From: Aplidium turbinatum
Taxonomy: Eukaryota; Chordata; Ascidiacea; Aplousobranchia; Polyclinidae
DNA: 64,000 nt
Assembly: GCA_918807975.1 (NCBI GenBank)
Contig: OU964928.1
Span: forward strand, 15,583,823 to 15,647,822
Direction: 5' to 3'
A program made the position numbers and the translations under genes. Each line of letters opens with the position of its first letter. Position 1 is the stretch's first letter. Positions 1-12,450 of this stretch are shown one piece after another. The notes beneath the pieces are model-generated. The model did no database searches and was not told where the DNA came from. It was given only the letters and a program-made list of their open reading frames with translations.

Positions 1-3000
1 AGCTCAAGCATATCAAGCAGCAGTACACTGACGAGGTTGAACAACTGGAGAAGCAAAATCACGACAAAGAGAAGGAATTACAAGAAGAGATCAAGGAATT
101 GGAACGTGAAGTGTCGGATAAGAAAGAAATGCTGAAGGTCAGGATCATGCCAATTAAATACAATTGACATGGAAAGTATTTTGCTGTTTAGTTCTCAGTT
201 GCTTTTTCCCAGGAAGCAAAATTTGTCTTGTTTACAAAAATACCTCTGCAAAACGTTGAATCAATGTAAAAGTACGATTTTGCCAGCTGTGCGAAACCAA
301 CCAAAAACTAGATTGATAGAGACCAATTACGTTTCATCGTGGGATACCTATTGTTAACAATGTTTCCTCTGAAAATTGAATGAGGCTGTTCTGAAAATAC
401 TATGAGATGTTCTACTGGTGCAAATTAAGCTAAACTATCACAAGATGTATACAGTGACAATCTGCTTTTATTGCGACGTTTCGTCAATCAGACACGACTG
501 ACTTTTTCAGGGGGCTAGACCTGCACCAGTAGAATATCTCATATCATTTAATGTTTCATCTGATTCTGTAATTGGTCTTAGAACTACTTTTTATCAGTTA
601 AAACAAGCAAACCTGAAAAACAAAAGCAATGAGCTGGACGACCGCGATGACGACATTGAAAAACTGCAGAAAGACATTCAAAAGAAAAATAAGGAAATCG
701 AGCAGCTAAGATGGGAAGTCGAAAGTTTACAGGCAAGTTGGTTGTTGGGCTTCATTTCAACAGACATATTTTAAAGGGGTGTGTACAAAAATGTGATTTT
801 ATTTGATGGTGCGTTACGTAGCTCCCACCCAGCTCGAAGCTGCAACGCCGTACGGTCAATGATTATAGTAAACTAATGTTATTAATTCAAAGAAAATGAA
901 GGGGTGTACCAGCAAACATCTATAGGATTGGCCCATGATACAAGAGAAGGATCCCCAGAGGATACAAACTGATATGAATGAATCAACAAGTGAATAAAAA
1001 AATAACAGTTAACCTCTCAAGTACATGTAGCTCCACACAGAGTGAAATTTACATGCCTTTTGACTCTTTTTTATTTCTTTAAAAGTATTATTGACTCAAA
1101 AAGAATGTCTAAAAAGACATTACGAAAAGTAACTACGGACAAAGGCCAGTGTTTCGATCTTCAGATCTCTTCAGCGTAGTAAAGTGAAAGTAGAAAGTTG
1201 TCTTGCAGCGTTGGTTGAGGTGATGATTTGAAACTTGAGTGATTGTTGTGAGACAATGAGACTGGATTTAAGTTTTAAATTTGGACCTCAGCGAAACGTG
1301 GTTTTACAGCCTATTAAAAGGTGTGATTTTTTTAAGAGAATTTGTACTAAGAAATGGCAGGAATTTGTTAAAAATAAAAACTAGAAAAAAAGACAAGAAT
1401 TTGCAACTGAGCTAGGACAAAACAATCATCTGAGATGGATCTAAAATACAAGAAATTAGATTCTAGCGGCACATATAAGTATAAAAATTCAAAGAAAATG
1501 AAAGGGTGTACCAGCAAAAATCTATAGGATTGGCCCATGATACAAGAGAAGGATCCCCAGAGGATACAAACTGATATGAATGAATCAACAAGTGAATAAA
1601 AAAATAACAGTTAACCTCTCAAGTACATGTAGCTCCACACAGAGTGAAATTTACATGCCTTTTGACTCTTTTTTATTTCTTTAAAAGTATTATTGACTCA
1701 AAAAGAATGTCTAAAAAGACATTACGAAAAGTAACTACGGACAAAGGCCAGTGTTTCGATCTTCAGATCTCTTCAGCGTAGTAAAGTGAAAGTAGAAAGT
1801 TGTCTTGAAGCGTTGGTTGAGGTGATGATTTGAAACTTGAGTGATTGTTGTGAGACAATGAGACTGGATTTAAGTTTTAAATTTGGACCTCAGCGAAACG
1901 TGGTTTTACAGCCTATTAAAAGGTGTGATTTTTTTAAGAGAATTTGTGCTAAGAAATGGCAGGAATTTGTTAAAAATAAAAACTAGAAAAAAAGACAAGA
2001 ATTTGCAACTGAGCTAGGACAAAACAATCATCTGAGATGGATCTAAAATACAAGAAATTAGATTCTAGCGGCACATATAAGTATAAAAATTCAAAGAAAA
2101 TGCCGCTAGAATCTAATTTCTTGTATTTTAGATCCATCTCAGATGATTGTTTTGTCCTAGCTCAGTTGCAAATTCTTGTCTTTTTTTCTAGTTTTTATTT
2201 TTAACAAATTCCTGCCATTTCTTAGCACAAATTCTCTTAAAAAAATCACACCTTTTAATAGGCTGTAAAACCACGTTTCGCTGAGGTCCAAATTTAAAAC
2301 TTAAATCCAGTCTCATTGTCTCACAACAATCACTCAAGTTTCAAATCATCACCTCAACCAACGCTTCAAGACAACTTTCTACTTTCACTTTACTACGCTG
2401 AAGAGATCTGAAGATCGAAACACTGGCCTTTGTCCGTAGTTACTTTTCGTAATGTCTTTTTAGACATTCTTTTTGAGTCAATAATACTTTTAAAGAAATA
2501 AAAAAGAGTCAAAAGACATGTAAATTTCACTCTGTGTGGAGCTACATGTACTTGAGAGGTTAACTGTTATTTTTTTATTCACTTAATGTTATTAAGTTTA
2601 CGTTTGCCTTGAGTTTCCATGTGACAAATGGAACGTTGCTTTAAGCTGTTGCTGATAATGTTGTTATTTTTTATTGGGTTAATATGGACGTATTTTTCTA
2701 CTTTTACAACATTGCAGTAGTCAACTAAGCCTGCTCTAATGAAAATGTCGGCGTGGTTAAAATTGCACTAAAACAAGGAAAAAACTGATGCATCGTATCC
2801 TGGCAATTTTGCCGTTTCAATTATGATACTGTGCTTTACACTTATTCGGCACATTAAGACTGTACGGTAATTTATCTTTTCATAGTTTGTGACTTCAAAT
2901 CAACTAATTTCTTAACATAAAATACACAAATAAACACTGAACAACCTATTTAATCACCTATACCTTTACAGAGAGAAAACCTTTCACTTCTCAAGAGAAT

Positions 3001-6000
3001 AGACCAATTGAAGCAAGCGCTTTCATCCTCCAACGATCCTGCTCTCTTTGAAGCTGCTCTCTCTCCTGTGGCAACATTTCGATCTCCGTCAACCGGATCA
3101 ATTTCAACGCGAGTAAGATCAAGATCATCCACTCCCAAATCTTCTTTCCAAGACTCACCAGATGCTAAGAGGAGCAACAGAAGTCATGATTCCATAGGAT
3201 CCAATTACATCACGGCGTTTGACGATCATCTGGAGCCTGTTAGGTCGAGGAGAGCATTTTCTTTTGATGTTGATCACGAAACTCCAACAAGCGCTTTGAG
3301 AGAGGGCATCCATGAAGCCAAGGAAACTGTGCACCAGATGGGAGATGTCTTAGACACGCCTAGAATGTCTCCATCAAGAAGGATGTCGCCAGTACCAGGA
3401 TCAAAATTTGCATCAGGAATGTCTGCTGAATATTCTTCTCCCTTGTCCTCAGCTGCACATGTTGGTGGCATTACAGGAATAAAAAGCAAGTCTGCTCCAT
3501 TTAATAATGAAGATAAAACTTATCAAGAAAACGTTAAAAGTAGTAAGAAGCCCAAAAATAAAGAAAAAAATAAGCGATTTAAGGGTCATTCCTCTTCCTC
3601 TTCTTCTTCCAGTCAAGAGGAAACATGTGATAGCGAGAGTGATTCTAAATCTGATATTGTGACAAAGAAAAATAGAGGCGCAAGTGCAGCATCACTAAAC
3701 CCAGATTTAAGTATTTTGACAATTCCTTCCAAAAACAGCACCAAAGCAAATGAGGAAACGTTGGTTTTCGACTCGGTTTACCCTTTGGAAGTGGAAGATG
3801 GGCCGACTAGATCTTTAGCGTCGCCAAAAGCTAGAAGAGTTAAAAGATATACTCACCCACAAAAATTGAAACACGATAAAGACATATCAGATTCGTCAAC
3901 CAGTAGCTCCGACGATTCAACCGTCTCAGCTGAAACAACTTCAAAATCTCAACGCGAAGATGCTGCTACGTTTAACCCTTCCCATGCTCTCAATAAAGAC
4001 TTAAATAAAACCGCAATGCATCAGCAGAAGACAGTTTCTGGTGATCTAACTTCGTCGGAAGCCACGACAGACCAGAGAAATCAATCAAGCGAAGCAGAAA
4101 CACCTGTGACGTCCGACGTAGACACAAATTTAAAGGCACCATTTTCACAAGGGGATGAGCCTCCAATTAATACAAAAATAAACGATCCATTATCCATCAT
4201 GTTTACTTCAAATGAACGAGAATCTACCTCAAGCTTAAAAGAAGCTATGCAGCCACGTGATTCAGCTTCAACAATGCCAGGTTCGTTCATATCAGACGAG
4301 CGATCGGCTTTGATACAAGAAGTAGCGAAAGCGCGCGAAGAGGCGAACAAGTGGTTCGCAGAAGTGACCGAAGCTGATCGTGAAAAAAGAAAACTTGGCC
4401 GTCGCTTGGAGGCGCTAGAAAACGAACTTGTGCGACTCAAGGACGTGGAAAATAAGTAAGTAATTTGTTTACACTTTTTGCTGTTATTACAGTAAGCCTT
4501 TGTTTTTTTTCTAAATTAGTGTATATTATAGTGCGCATACAATTGCGAACTTGTGTGAATTTCCAAAATAAAAGCATTGACTAATCTAATTGCACAAATA
4601 AAAATTTTTCTTTCAAAAATTCATAATTTTTGCTTTGCTGTAACGAAGTGGGTCCTAACTTTTTTATACACACGAACCTTTCTCAAGAAATGATCAATCA
4701 TGCGGACCGCATTCAAATTTTGTCGATCTTTTTTAGCTTTGACTTGATGAAGAAGCATCAAGACGACGTCAAACAAGTGTCACGTGATCTAGCAGCTGTG
4801 CGCACTCAAGCGGAAATCGCCAATAGAAAAGCCGAAGAGGCAAGAGAAAAGAACGCCTTGCTGAAGGCGCATCTTTTGGACAGAGAAGAGGTGCAGAACG
4901 AAAATAAAGAGCTGAAGAGGAGCATAGAAAAAATGAAGAGGAAAACCGAAGACCCGGTATTTAAATTAAAGTACTCGTTTCTAATGTAACTACACTCGCT
5001 TTTTCCGATTTTAATTGAAGAACGTTTGTTTTGAAGGCATTTGCGTTAATAAAACGATTGATCCATTTCTTATAAGTGTGTTGATCAAATTTCTTATGAG
5101 AGTGACAAAAATGTAATCATTTTCTTATTTTCATACACAACAATGATAGCACACTTCTATACCAATACACATTTTTGCATATTAATTAGTGGAATACTTA
5201 AGTTTGGAAACACAGATAGCAAAATCCGAACTATACCTACTAATCGCAAAGTGAAAGCAATGCGATAGTGTAACTTACGTACTCATAAGAGTGATATCCT
5301 TTTTAGTTTGTGTATGTGTTTAGAACGCTTCAAATTCTGCTCTGCCGTTGAGCGAACTTCAACAAACTGTTTTGAGTCCTCAAACTGGGAAGCCATCATC
5401 AGAAAATACGTCACCGCCAAAGATGGTGACGTCACCAACCGACAAGCAGCTAAACGAAATCAAAGAAAGTTTCGAATACATTGCTAGTAATGTAAGTACA
5501 TTCAAGAATATAACTTATCATCAAAACCTTTAGTGCTGGCAAGCAAGACGTGAATTTGTGTATTGATATCACTAACATGATTACTAACCGGTGGTTAAAG
5601 TTAATGTTGTAGAGTTAGAGAGATTTTTGTAATGGCTTTCGTTACATGTGACATGTAGCTTATTCAAAAGCCATTTGTTGACATTAATATTCCATTTTCC
5701 TAAATCAATTTATTATGAAAACTAAAAACAGCAAGTTGGTTCACAGTTAACCTTTCTTGAATTTAAAGCTTTATAGTCTATGGAACATCAAAAATATTAC
5801 AAGAATTAGATAAGATGAAAATATTCTAACGATAAATTCGTTTTGCTGACGTTTGTTTGATTTAAAGTCTAGCTGAAGTTTAAAAAGAATTTGTATGTTA
5901 ACTGGATTTGTATTGTTTTTGATTTTTTGCTTCTTAGAAAATCGATCGGAAACGTGTCACATAGTTCATTCATACACTAGCATTTGGGTTAATGTGCAGT

Positions 6001-9000
6001 CATTAACATTGTGATAGATTAACATCATTAGTGGATGGTGTTAGCACAAAGTGTGGTGTTTTTGTGGCTCATCTACTAACAAAGACTTGTCACTTACCAG
6101 TTTGCAGACCTTGTGTTAAGGAAACACGATGCTGAGCTGCAGCTTGCACCTCAACAGGTAATCCGTAGGCAAATCTCGGTTTTTCTCCGATTTATTTCCA
6201 GGTTGCAAACGTTGCTGTTTTTACATTCTTCGAGAGTTGCTAGACGTTGAAATGATATAAAAGTAGCGACGTTTGCTAGCTGGGTTGTCACAAGGCGTAG
6301 AACTGACAAACAACGTTTGAAAATCAATTCACATTTAATCGCTTTCAATTACTTTCTCAGTCAAAAAACCAATACTGTTATTTCCAAAATAGTCATTGAA
6401 ACTGATGAGAGTCACGTCTCTCATAAGTTACAGATGACATAATTTTCTGCAGCAACTGCTTATTTACGTGACTTTGCTTAAAAAATGTTATTTGGTTTTA
6501 TAATCAATCAATAACATAATAGGTCAATCAATAGGTTTTATAATCAATAACATATTAAATTTTGTTTCGAACGCCAGATACATTTGTAGCCACATGGAAG
6601 CAAAAATGGTCACAGTTCAAACATATAGAATACATTTAATAGAAATACGTTATCCTGTAACGTAACCAAACTGCTTTTGTTTTCTTCCTCATCTCATTGT
6701 TTGCAACAAACAAACAAAAATTCCAATTTGATTGCATGTCGAAAATTAATTATTACAGCATCTTCGAATGATAAGCGCTACGAAAAGAGACCAAACTGGC
6801 AATACACTATACGACACGTATTAGATTCAAGCAATCTATTGTTTTTAGGCCAAAGTATCCCAGCTCAAACGCAAATGTTTGGAACGTGACCAACTTTTGG
6901 CGAAGTTCGTTTTGAATTTGCGGAAGAAAAAATCTGACACAACTGCAGATGACACGAGCGATTCATGCAGCGAAAGTGTTGCTTCTTCACCAAGCTTAGC
7001 TGCCATCTTGGCTCAAGCCGATCGTGTCATTCGAGCTGATGCTTTGGATGGAGACACGTCAGAGGCTGATAGCGCAGTTGTCAAGCTAAACCGAAGCAAC
7101 TCCGATATCATTGGCACCACAGCTAGAACGAAAGGTAAATTAAAACTCTACTGTAGTACTCATTACGCTTTCATTATTTGTGTAAGTAAAATAGAAATAA
7201 ACAGTTAGTTCCCGTTTTCCAAGTGTAAAATTGTGTAGAATGTAATTAAGTGTAAAGTTGTTTAGACTAACATGAAACTAGATTTTGCTTTCTAAAATTT
7301 TACTACACGTCAACATTTTTCATGATTTTATTGCTTTTTATTTGATTAACATTTTTTTGAAATGTGGCATCTTATTTTGTCAAAGTTTGAATGAACATAT
7401 TGGCACTATTGAAAGTTTAGATAAAGTCTATCACTTTATCTCTTGCAACAATTTCAGATTTCCTCTCTCCACCTCGTCCTCCTTCCGCTTTGATGAGGAC
7501 TCTAAGTGCGAAGTCTTCAAACTCCTCCAGATCCTCGCCCACTCATCGGATTTACATCGCAAAGCACGACTACGCTCCTTCCTCAAGGATCCCATCATCA
7601 AACAACGAAAACCACCTTCCTGTGACCCACTCCTTGCTTCCCGATCTGTCACTCCTGTCTGGTGACACGGTGGTTGCTATAGGCAACCCTGATCAGCGGG
7701 AGGATGGAAAGGTAAGTTTAAGTTCATTTTATGTTTTTCATGCAACTCAACCAAGTGCTCAAGCTGTTTGCGTCTTTTGCAGCTGTACCAGATGGCAGAA
7801 GTTCGTGGGAAAATAGGATTTGTTCCTCTTGGTCATCTAGTTGCTGCTGAGCAAGTGGAAGGGATGCAAGCGTTTGTGCAAGGACGAGGAAAAACAGACA
7901 GGAAAAGGGTAACACAAAAGTTATTTTGTTTTGATCGTGTGTCTAGTGACGATGTTTTCAAAGTAAGATGGTCACATTTGAAGTTATCTACAATATTGGA
8001 CGATGTGGTTGATGTTGGTGTCATATTTCAAATATCTGAATTGTTTCTTTTTTTAATTTATTTCGTCACAATACTTATATAAGATTACCAGTAGAAGCTT
8101 GCTCATAGCTCGAAGCTGCAGGTTTTCGTCTGACTCTCTTCCGGAGCTAAAATCAGAATAAAATAAACCTAAATGTGGCGAAGTATTTATAGTAGAAGAA
8201 AAACGAAATGTAAATTTGGGTAATCAGAATAATTCAAATTAACGAAGGAGCTTTTTAATTTCCAAGTTTTGTACCGCCAATCAATGTTTACTTATATAAG
8301 AATAAATATTTACTTCATGCTTTGTTTTCAGAGTGCGACATCCAGTCCAGAAAAAATCGTCAATTTATACAAGAAACTTGAACAAGCTCATCTTATGGTG
8401 GCTGATAAAATCGAAAAGTAAGTGAATGTAGTTGGAAAAACGATTCTTATGTAGGCTATACCAACGTCCTCTGAAACGTATAGCCTACCAAATTGATCGC
8501 AAGTCTTTTGTTTGGTGCAGGTTTTCATAAATTTGCAATCTTTTACAAGTTTTGTTGTTTTATTTTTTTCCTTGAAGCGTGTGGTCATTTCACAGTTATT
8601 GCATAAAAGTAAAAAAAAAAAATTGTGGAAATCTGGTGGAAAACTATTTTAATATTGATTGACATTAACATTTTCTAACTAACATTTTTTAAGTTTCTAT
8701 AAACTGCGATTAACTATTTAAATAAAAGTAACTATTTGTTGAAATTTGGTTTTAATAAGTGCATTTACTCAAGACCATTCAAAAACAAACTACACTTTTT
8801 ATGACAGAAACTCTAAGGTGAAACCATTCTCGCCACCCAAGCAAAACAATGGCAAGCCAAAAACGAAGAAAAGTTCGTTTTCAACACCCGATCATGATTC
8901 CACAACTGAATATGCATCTTCGGAAGCTTCTCATAAACCTTTTCTTCAACAAGGTAGAGATAAGAAATCCTCTCGCAGAAAGCGTGAAGACAAACCTCCG

Positions 9001-11780
9001 AAATACAAATCAACAAACGATCCTGACCACTTACCCCCGAGCCACGACGCAAGCTTGTACAACGACCATCTTCCAAAACGTTCTGAATCCAACCCATTAA
9101 CATCCAAAATGAGTGATAATAACTCGGACCTATTTGGGGACAATAAACACGCGGACTCTGATTCTAGTTTTGTTCCAATCTACGGTGTGAACAATCGGGA
9201 TGATAGGATTAGGAGTTCTACTCCTGTACAACCTCCTTCCCACCATCGTCGCTCATCGTCCGTTCCTCTGCGTCGTAATTCCTCTTCAAGATCTTCCCGA
9301 TCCGAGTTCTCCACCCCAGGAAAATTTATGTCTCCTTCTCGGAGCACGGAATCTTCTCCACGAAAGGAAAGAAGCCGATCATCTTCCAGGAATAAAGATA
9401 AGAACCGACACAGCAATAGCAGCTTCCGGAACACAAGCTCTTCTCACGGACCTAGCCATATTGCTTCTCCACATCCTCCAACATTTTTAGTAGTTGAGAA
9501 AACCATGGGACTAAAAAGTATGATAATCCGCTGGACACCACCCCTTTTAGACATGGTACGTTATGTAATACTGTATATGTTTTTTGTAAGGTGTGCTTTT
9601 ATAATGTTAATTGCTCTGTTGTTGTTGTTTATGGTTAAAAAAGTAACCTCTCTACCCAAATTGTATTACGTTGTATAGGCTACAAACCAAAAAGAGAAAA
9701 ACTTAAGTTGTGTCAAATTGTACATATATATGTGTTCACTACATTGCTTAGACTGTAGACTATTGCAATATAGTAAGAATAATATTTAGTGAAGTAAATT
9801 TCAATTATTAAAAATTATGCTCCTTTTATAATATATTGTTTATATTTCAGATATCACGAAGCAACAATTTACCAGTGATTGGCTATGAAATATCAGTAGA
9901 TAAGCAGAGAAAAGTCCAGATATCCGGTGCTTACACTAATAAGGTGCGAAAATAAAGAGCAAAAGATCTTTTTATTTTATCGAGTCTATCATCAGGTCAA
10001 ATTATACGATTGTTAATGTGTGGAGGTTTTCTAGCTTGCTTTTTCGTTTTCTTCCAAAGAGAGCCGACAACTCTTCATTTTGGATACGTTTTATCGCTAT
10101 GTGTGATTTGTTAAGGTAATAATATTACCTCAATGTGTATTTTTAGGCAATCTTGGGCGATTTAAACCTGACTGCAACGCTAACAATTGAAGTCCGCACT
10201 GTCACTTCCGTTGGAACTTTATCGACACCTTGCGAAGTCATTTTCACTCCTAATCTCTCCTCTTCGGCTAATACAACATCACATTCTCCCCGGCCTGTCT
10301 CTCAAGCATCACGAAGCCCACCGAGCAAGGTCAATTTATAGGCTTTTAACTGTTAGTCTACTATTAATGGAAAAGTTGTTTTGTTTGTTTCATTTAGATT
10401 TCCAAGCAGAACGATTAATTTCTATCTGAAAATATTTGTTGACCACAAAGCAACAAACAATCACTTTAAACAGCAACAAAATATTGGTAAAGAAAAACCA
10501 CCCCTCTTACAGAAATCAAACAACCGCAGCAGAGATTCAGTCATCCAACAGAAGGCTACCGCCTTGTACGATTATGATCCTATTGTCGACAGTCCATACA
10601 AAACCCAACATGATGAAGTCGCTCTGCGGCAAGGAGAGGAAGTGACAATTGTGGGATCACCTCGACCGGATGGGTTTTGCGATGTTCAGGTGAAGATAGT
10701 TCGTTTTTTACTTCATTAACTTTCACGTATTCGATTTCAGCAAAACAATAAAGGGATTCACTTGTTGCTAGAGCCGGTTGCTTGCAACTTTGCTGTCCCG
10801 TCACACAGGACAATTTAACTTTTTGTCAACATAAACCTGTTTTAAACATTTGAACTTGAAACGTTCCAGTGTCTAAGTGAGAACGAGCAAAAACGTAGCT
10901 TAATAAAAATAATTTGTGTAAAATCACTAAAAATATTCCAAAGTGCAAAACACCAACAAAAGGTTTCTGGGCAGAGCACAACTTTTCCTTTTTTGTTTGC
11001 TATTCATGGAGAAGAAAATGATTTTTTGACTTTAAGGTGAGTGATTAATTTTAGTGTGAAACTGATACACCCTTCAAAATAAAAAAAAATAGATGAAGAA
11101 CAAGAATTAGGCATAATGTTTTAATATTTTACTTTCAGCTTAAGGCCACCACCTGAGGAGGTAAAGTTTGTCGGTTTTACGCGTGTTGTGTTTTGTTTTC
11201 AGCAGTTGCATTTAAAACCAACTTTTGAAAAATTGACTTACATATTTAAATGTTTGTTGTGAGTGCAGTGTTCATGACTGTCAAAAAAGAATCCAATTTC
11301 TCTAAGATGCCGCAATTCAGGCTACTAAGTTTTTAACATTAATTTGCGAAATGTTTCCTGATAAAATAACACTAAGCACTAGAGTCTGGTTTTTCTTTAC
11401 CGAACGAGGCGCAGTTACATAATGAACATTTAAATGATTATGATGTTTCCAAGCTTTCAGTATGGGTTTGTGTTCTTTCTTACAAAACGTTGATTTCAGT
11501 AAATTTAGTTGTTTCACTCGAATCAAAAGGACAGTTCTCTAAACGACCTAAAATTTCTAGCTTTGGTTTGTGTTACCTTTTGTTCGTTGCTTTGCAGGTT
11601 GGAAGTCGTAGAGGATTTGCTCCAATTTCTTTTCTCATAAGCGATTGCGACGACTCAGTGTCGTCGTACAAACCACCTTTGCAAGGCAATGACACCAAAA
11701 AGTTGCGACACAAAAGGCGAACGAAGGGTAAAGATAGAACACATCGATATTCATCTTCTGGTTCCAGTTTCAGGAATTGA
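1..11780 (+). CDS. RIMBP: RIM-binding-protein-like (RIMBP) gene, 3' part, 15 exons
   Basis: RIM-BPs link RIM and voltage-gated calcium channels at presynaptic active zones through SH3 domains. Visible exons: 1-137, 598-732, 2972-4455, 4737-4956, 5324-5491, 6101-6157, 6849-7134, 7458-7711, 7783-7908, 8332-8417, 8808-9555, 9851-9943, 10147-10329, 10513-10689, 11598-11780. They join in one frame for 1444 residues from base 3 to the stop. Order: coiled coil (exons 1, 2 and 4), Ser-rich linker, SH3 (7547-7848, starts RIYIAKHDYAP), a basic Ser/Arg-rich linker, one FN3 (about 9476-10245, with IIRWTPP and GYEIS), and a second SH3 (about 10552-11642, ALYDYDP, GFCDVQ, RRGFAPISFL). Vertebrate RIM-BPs usually have three FN3 and three SH3 domains, so this protein is reduced. 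The acceptor of exon 14 is uncertain: 10471 also keeps frame. The 5' end is outside the window. The SH3-FN3-SH3 order is seen; the family name is inferred from it. Confidence 0.75.
208..292. repeat. Palindromic MITE copy, CCCAG...CTG family
   Basis: A degraded hairpin in RIM-BP intron 1. It starts CCCAGGAAGCAAAATTTG, has the central core CGTTGAATCAATGTAAAA and ends TTTTGCCAGCTG. It is one of six related copies in this window (the best is at 25677-25763). Confidence 0.5.
403..541. mobile_element. 139 bp TA-flanked MITE
   Basis: The ends are near-perfect inverted repeats of about 20 bp: TGAGATGTTCTACTGGTGCA at the left, and its complement with one mismatch at the right. The element is flanked by TA on both sides (401-402 and 542-543), as in Tc1/mariner-type insertions. 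Inside is CGACGTTTCGTC next to a CTGACTTTTTCAG stretch, a motif style common in invertebrate repeat tails. It lies in RIM-BP intron 1 and has no coding capacity. Confidence 0.6.
731..740 (+). other. Non-canonical GC splice donor of RIM-BP exon 2
   Basis: Exon 2 ends TTTACAG followed by gcaagt instead of gtaagt. The frame joins in phase 0 to the acceptor at 2971, and no GT donor nearby preserves the coiled-coil frame. GC-AG introns are a known minor class, normally with a strong flanking match like this one. Confidence 0.65.
886..2583. repeat. Direct-plus-inverted repeat (602 bp twice, then 482 bp inverted)
   Basis: Unit A (886-1487) is followed head to tail by unit B (1488-2089), both 602 bp with only a handful of differences, then 11 bp of a third unit. 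From 2102 to 2583 the sequence is the reverse complement of 1591-2072. This gives 482 bp arms around a 29 bp loop. The whole block is flanked by the 12 bp direct repeat TAATGTTATTAA at 874-885 and 2584-2595, which looks like a target-site duplication. There is no long open frame and no recognised terminal motif. It sits in RIM-BP intron 2, so the pre-mRNA could fold into a long double-stranded hairpin. The inverted arm shares unit B's variants rather than unit A's. The element class is unknown. Confidence 0.85.
6198..6284. repeat. Palindromic MITE copy, CCCAG...CTGGG family
   Basis: A degraded hairpin starting just after RIM-BP exon 6. It begins CCAGGTTGCAAACGTTGC, contains TAGACGTTGAAATGATATAA and ends GACGTTTGCTAGCTGGG. 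The ends and the GACGTTGAA core match the family at 25677-25763. Confidence 0.45.
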
Positions 11781-11916
11781 AATCTCATAATGCTGTTCAG
11801 TCTGGTTTTGCGTTTTAAATTGACGTTAATTTCACGCAAAGTTTCATTTTAGCGCTGAAACCAAGATTGATTTTTGACAGAAATTCACTTTTCTGGACAG
11901 AAAGCGATTGTATCAA

Positions 11917-12317
11917 AATAAAACAGCGCATTTGCCTGATTCAATTAACGTTTTGGAAAGACTTCTTCCAGACAGAAAATTTAGCCATTTTTGCATAAAT
12001 TTAACGTTTGCACCTCTGCAACGTCTGCAGACGTTGAATCATTGTATAAATGACTGATTTTGCTGTCTGGGCTATGGCTAGCATGCGGAGCCCTTTCTGT
12101 GCAAAATGCAAGTTCGTTTAGTCTAAGATTTAGTTCGATATTTGTATGGAGATTTATATAACGTAAGCTCGTTATGAAATTTTGAAAACAATATACTGTT
12201 TTTTGCAATCTTTTCTGTGCTTGTCATAAAATTATTGCGAATATACGAAGTTTCGTAGAAATAGCTGTGCTGCACTTCATATTGTGATTTTGTTGAATAA
12301 ATTTATTTTGTAATAAA
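11917..12317 (+). terminator. Candidate poly(A) signals of the RIM-BP gene
   Basis: AATAAA hexamers occur at 11917-11922, 12296-12301 and 12312-12317, all downstream of the RIM-BP stop at 11780. The cluster near 12300 is in the most AT-rich part. Which one is used cannot be decided from sequence alone. Confidence 0.35.
11969..12071. repeat. Palindromic MITE copy in the RIM-BP 3' region
   Basis: It starts CCAGACAGAAAATTTAGCC, has the centre ACGTCTGCAGACGTTGAATC and ends GATTTTGCTGTCTGGG. The CAGACAG/CTGTCTG ends and the CTGCAGACGTTGAATCA core are those of the hairpin at 25677-25763. It may lie within the 3' UTR of the RIM-BP transcript. Confidence 0.6.
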
Positions 12318-12450
12318 CTATATACATCTTAGTAGATACCTCCTGCATCTAAATCGTGTTGCGAAGCCTACTCGTTCTATGTATCCTTACTTGCAAACGT
12401 TGTTTGTAGGATTAAGCTAGACCCATCAAACTAGGTATGGAAGTGTTTAG

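Noticed and set aside
4081-4440. 119-codon minus-strand open frame over RIM-BP exon 3
   Set aside because: It is antisense to a well-supported coding exon; the open frame follows from the codon composition of the plus strand.
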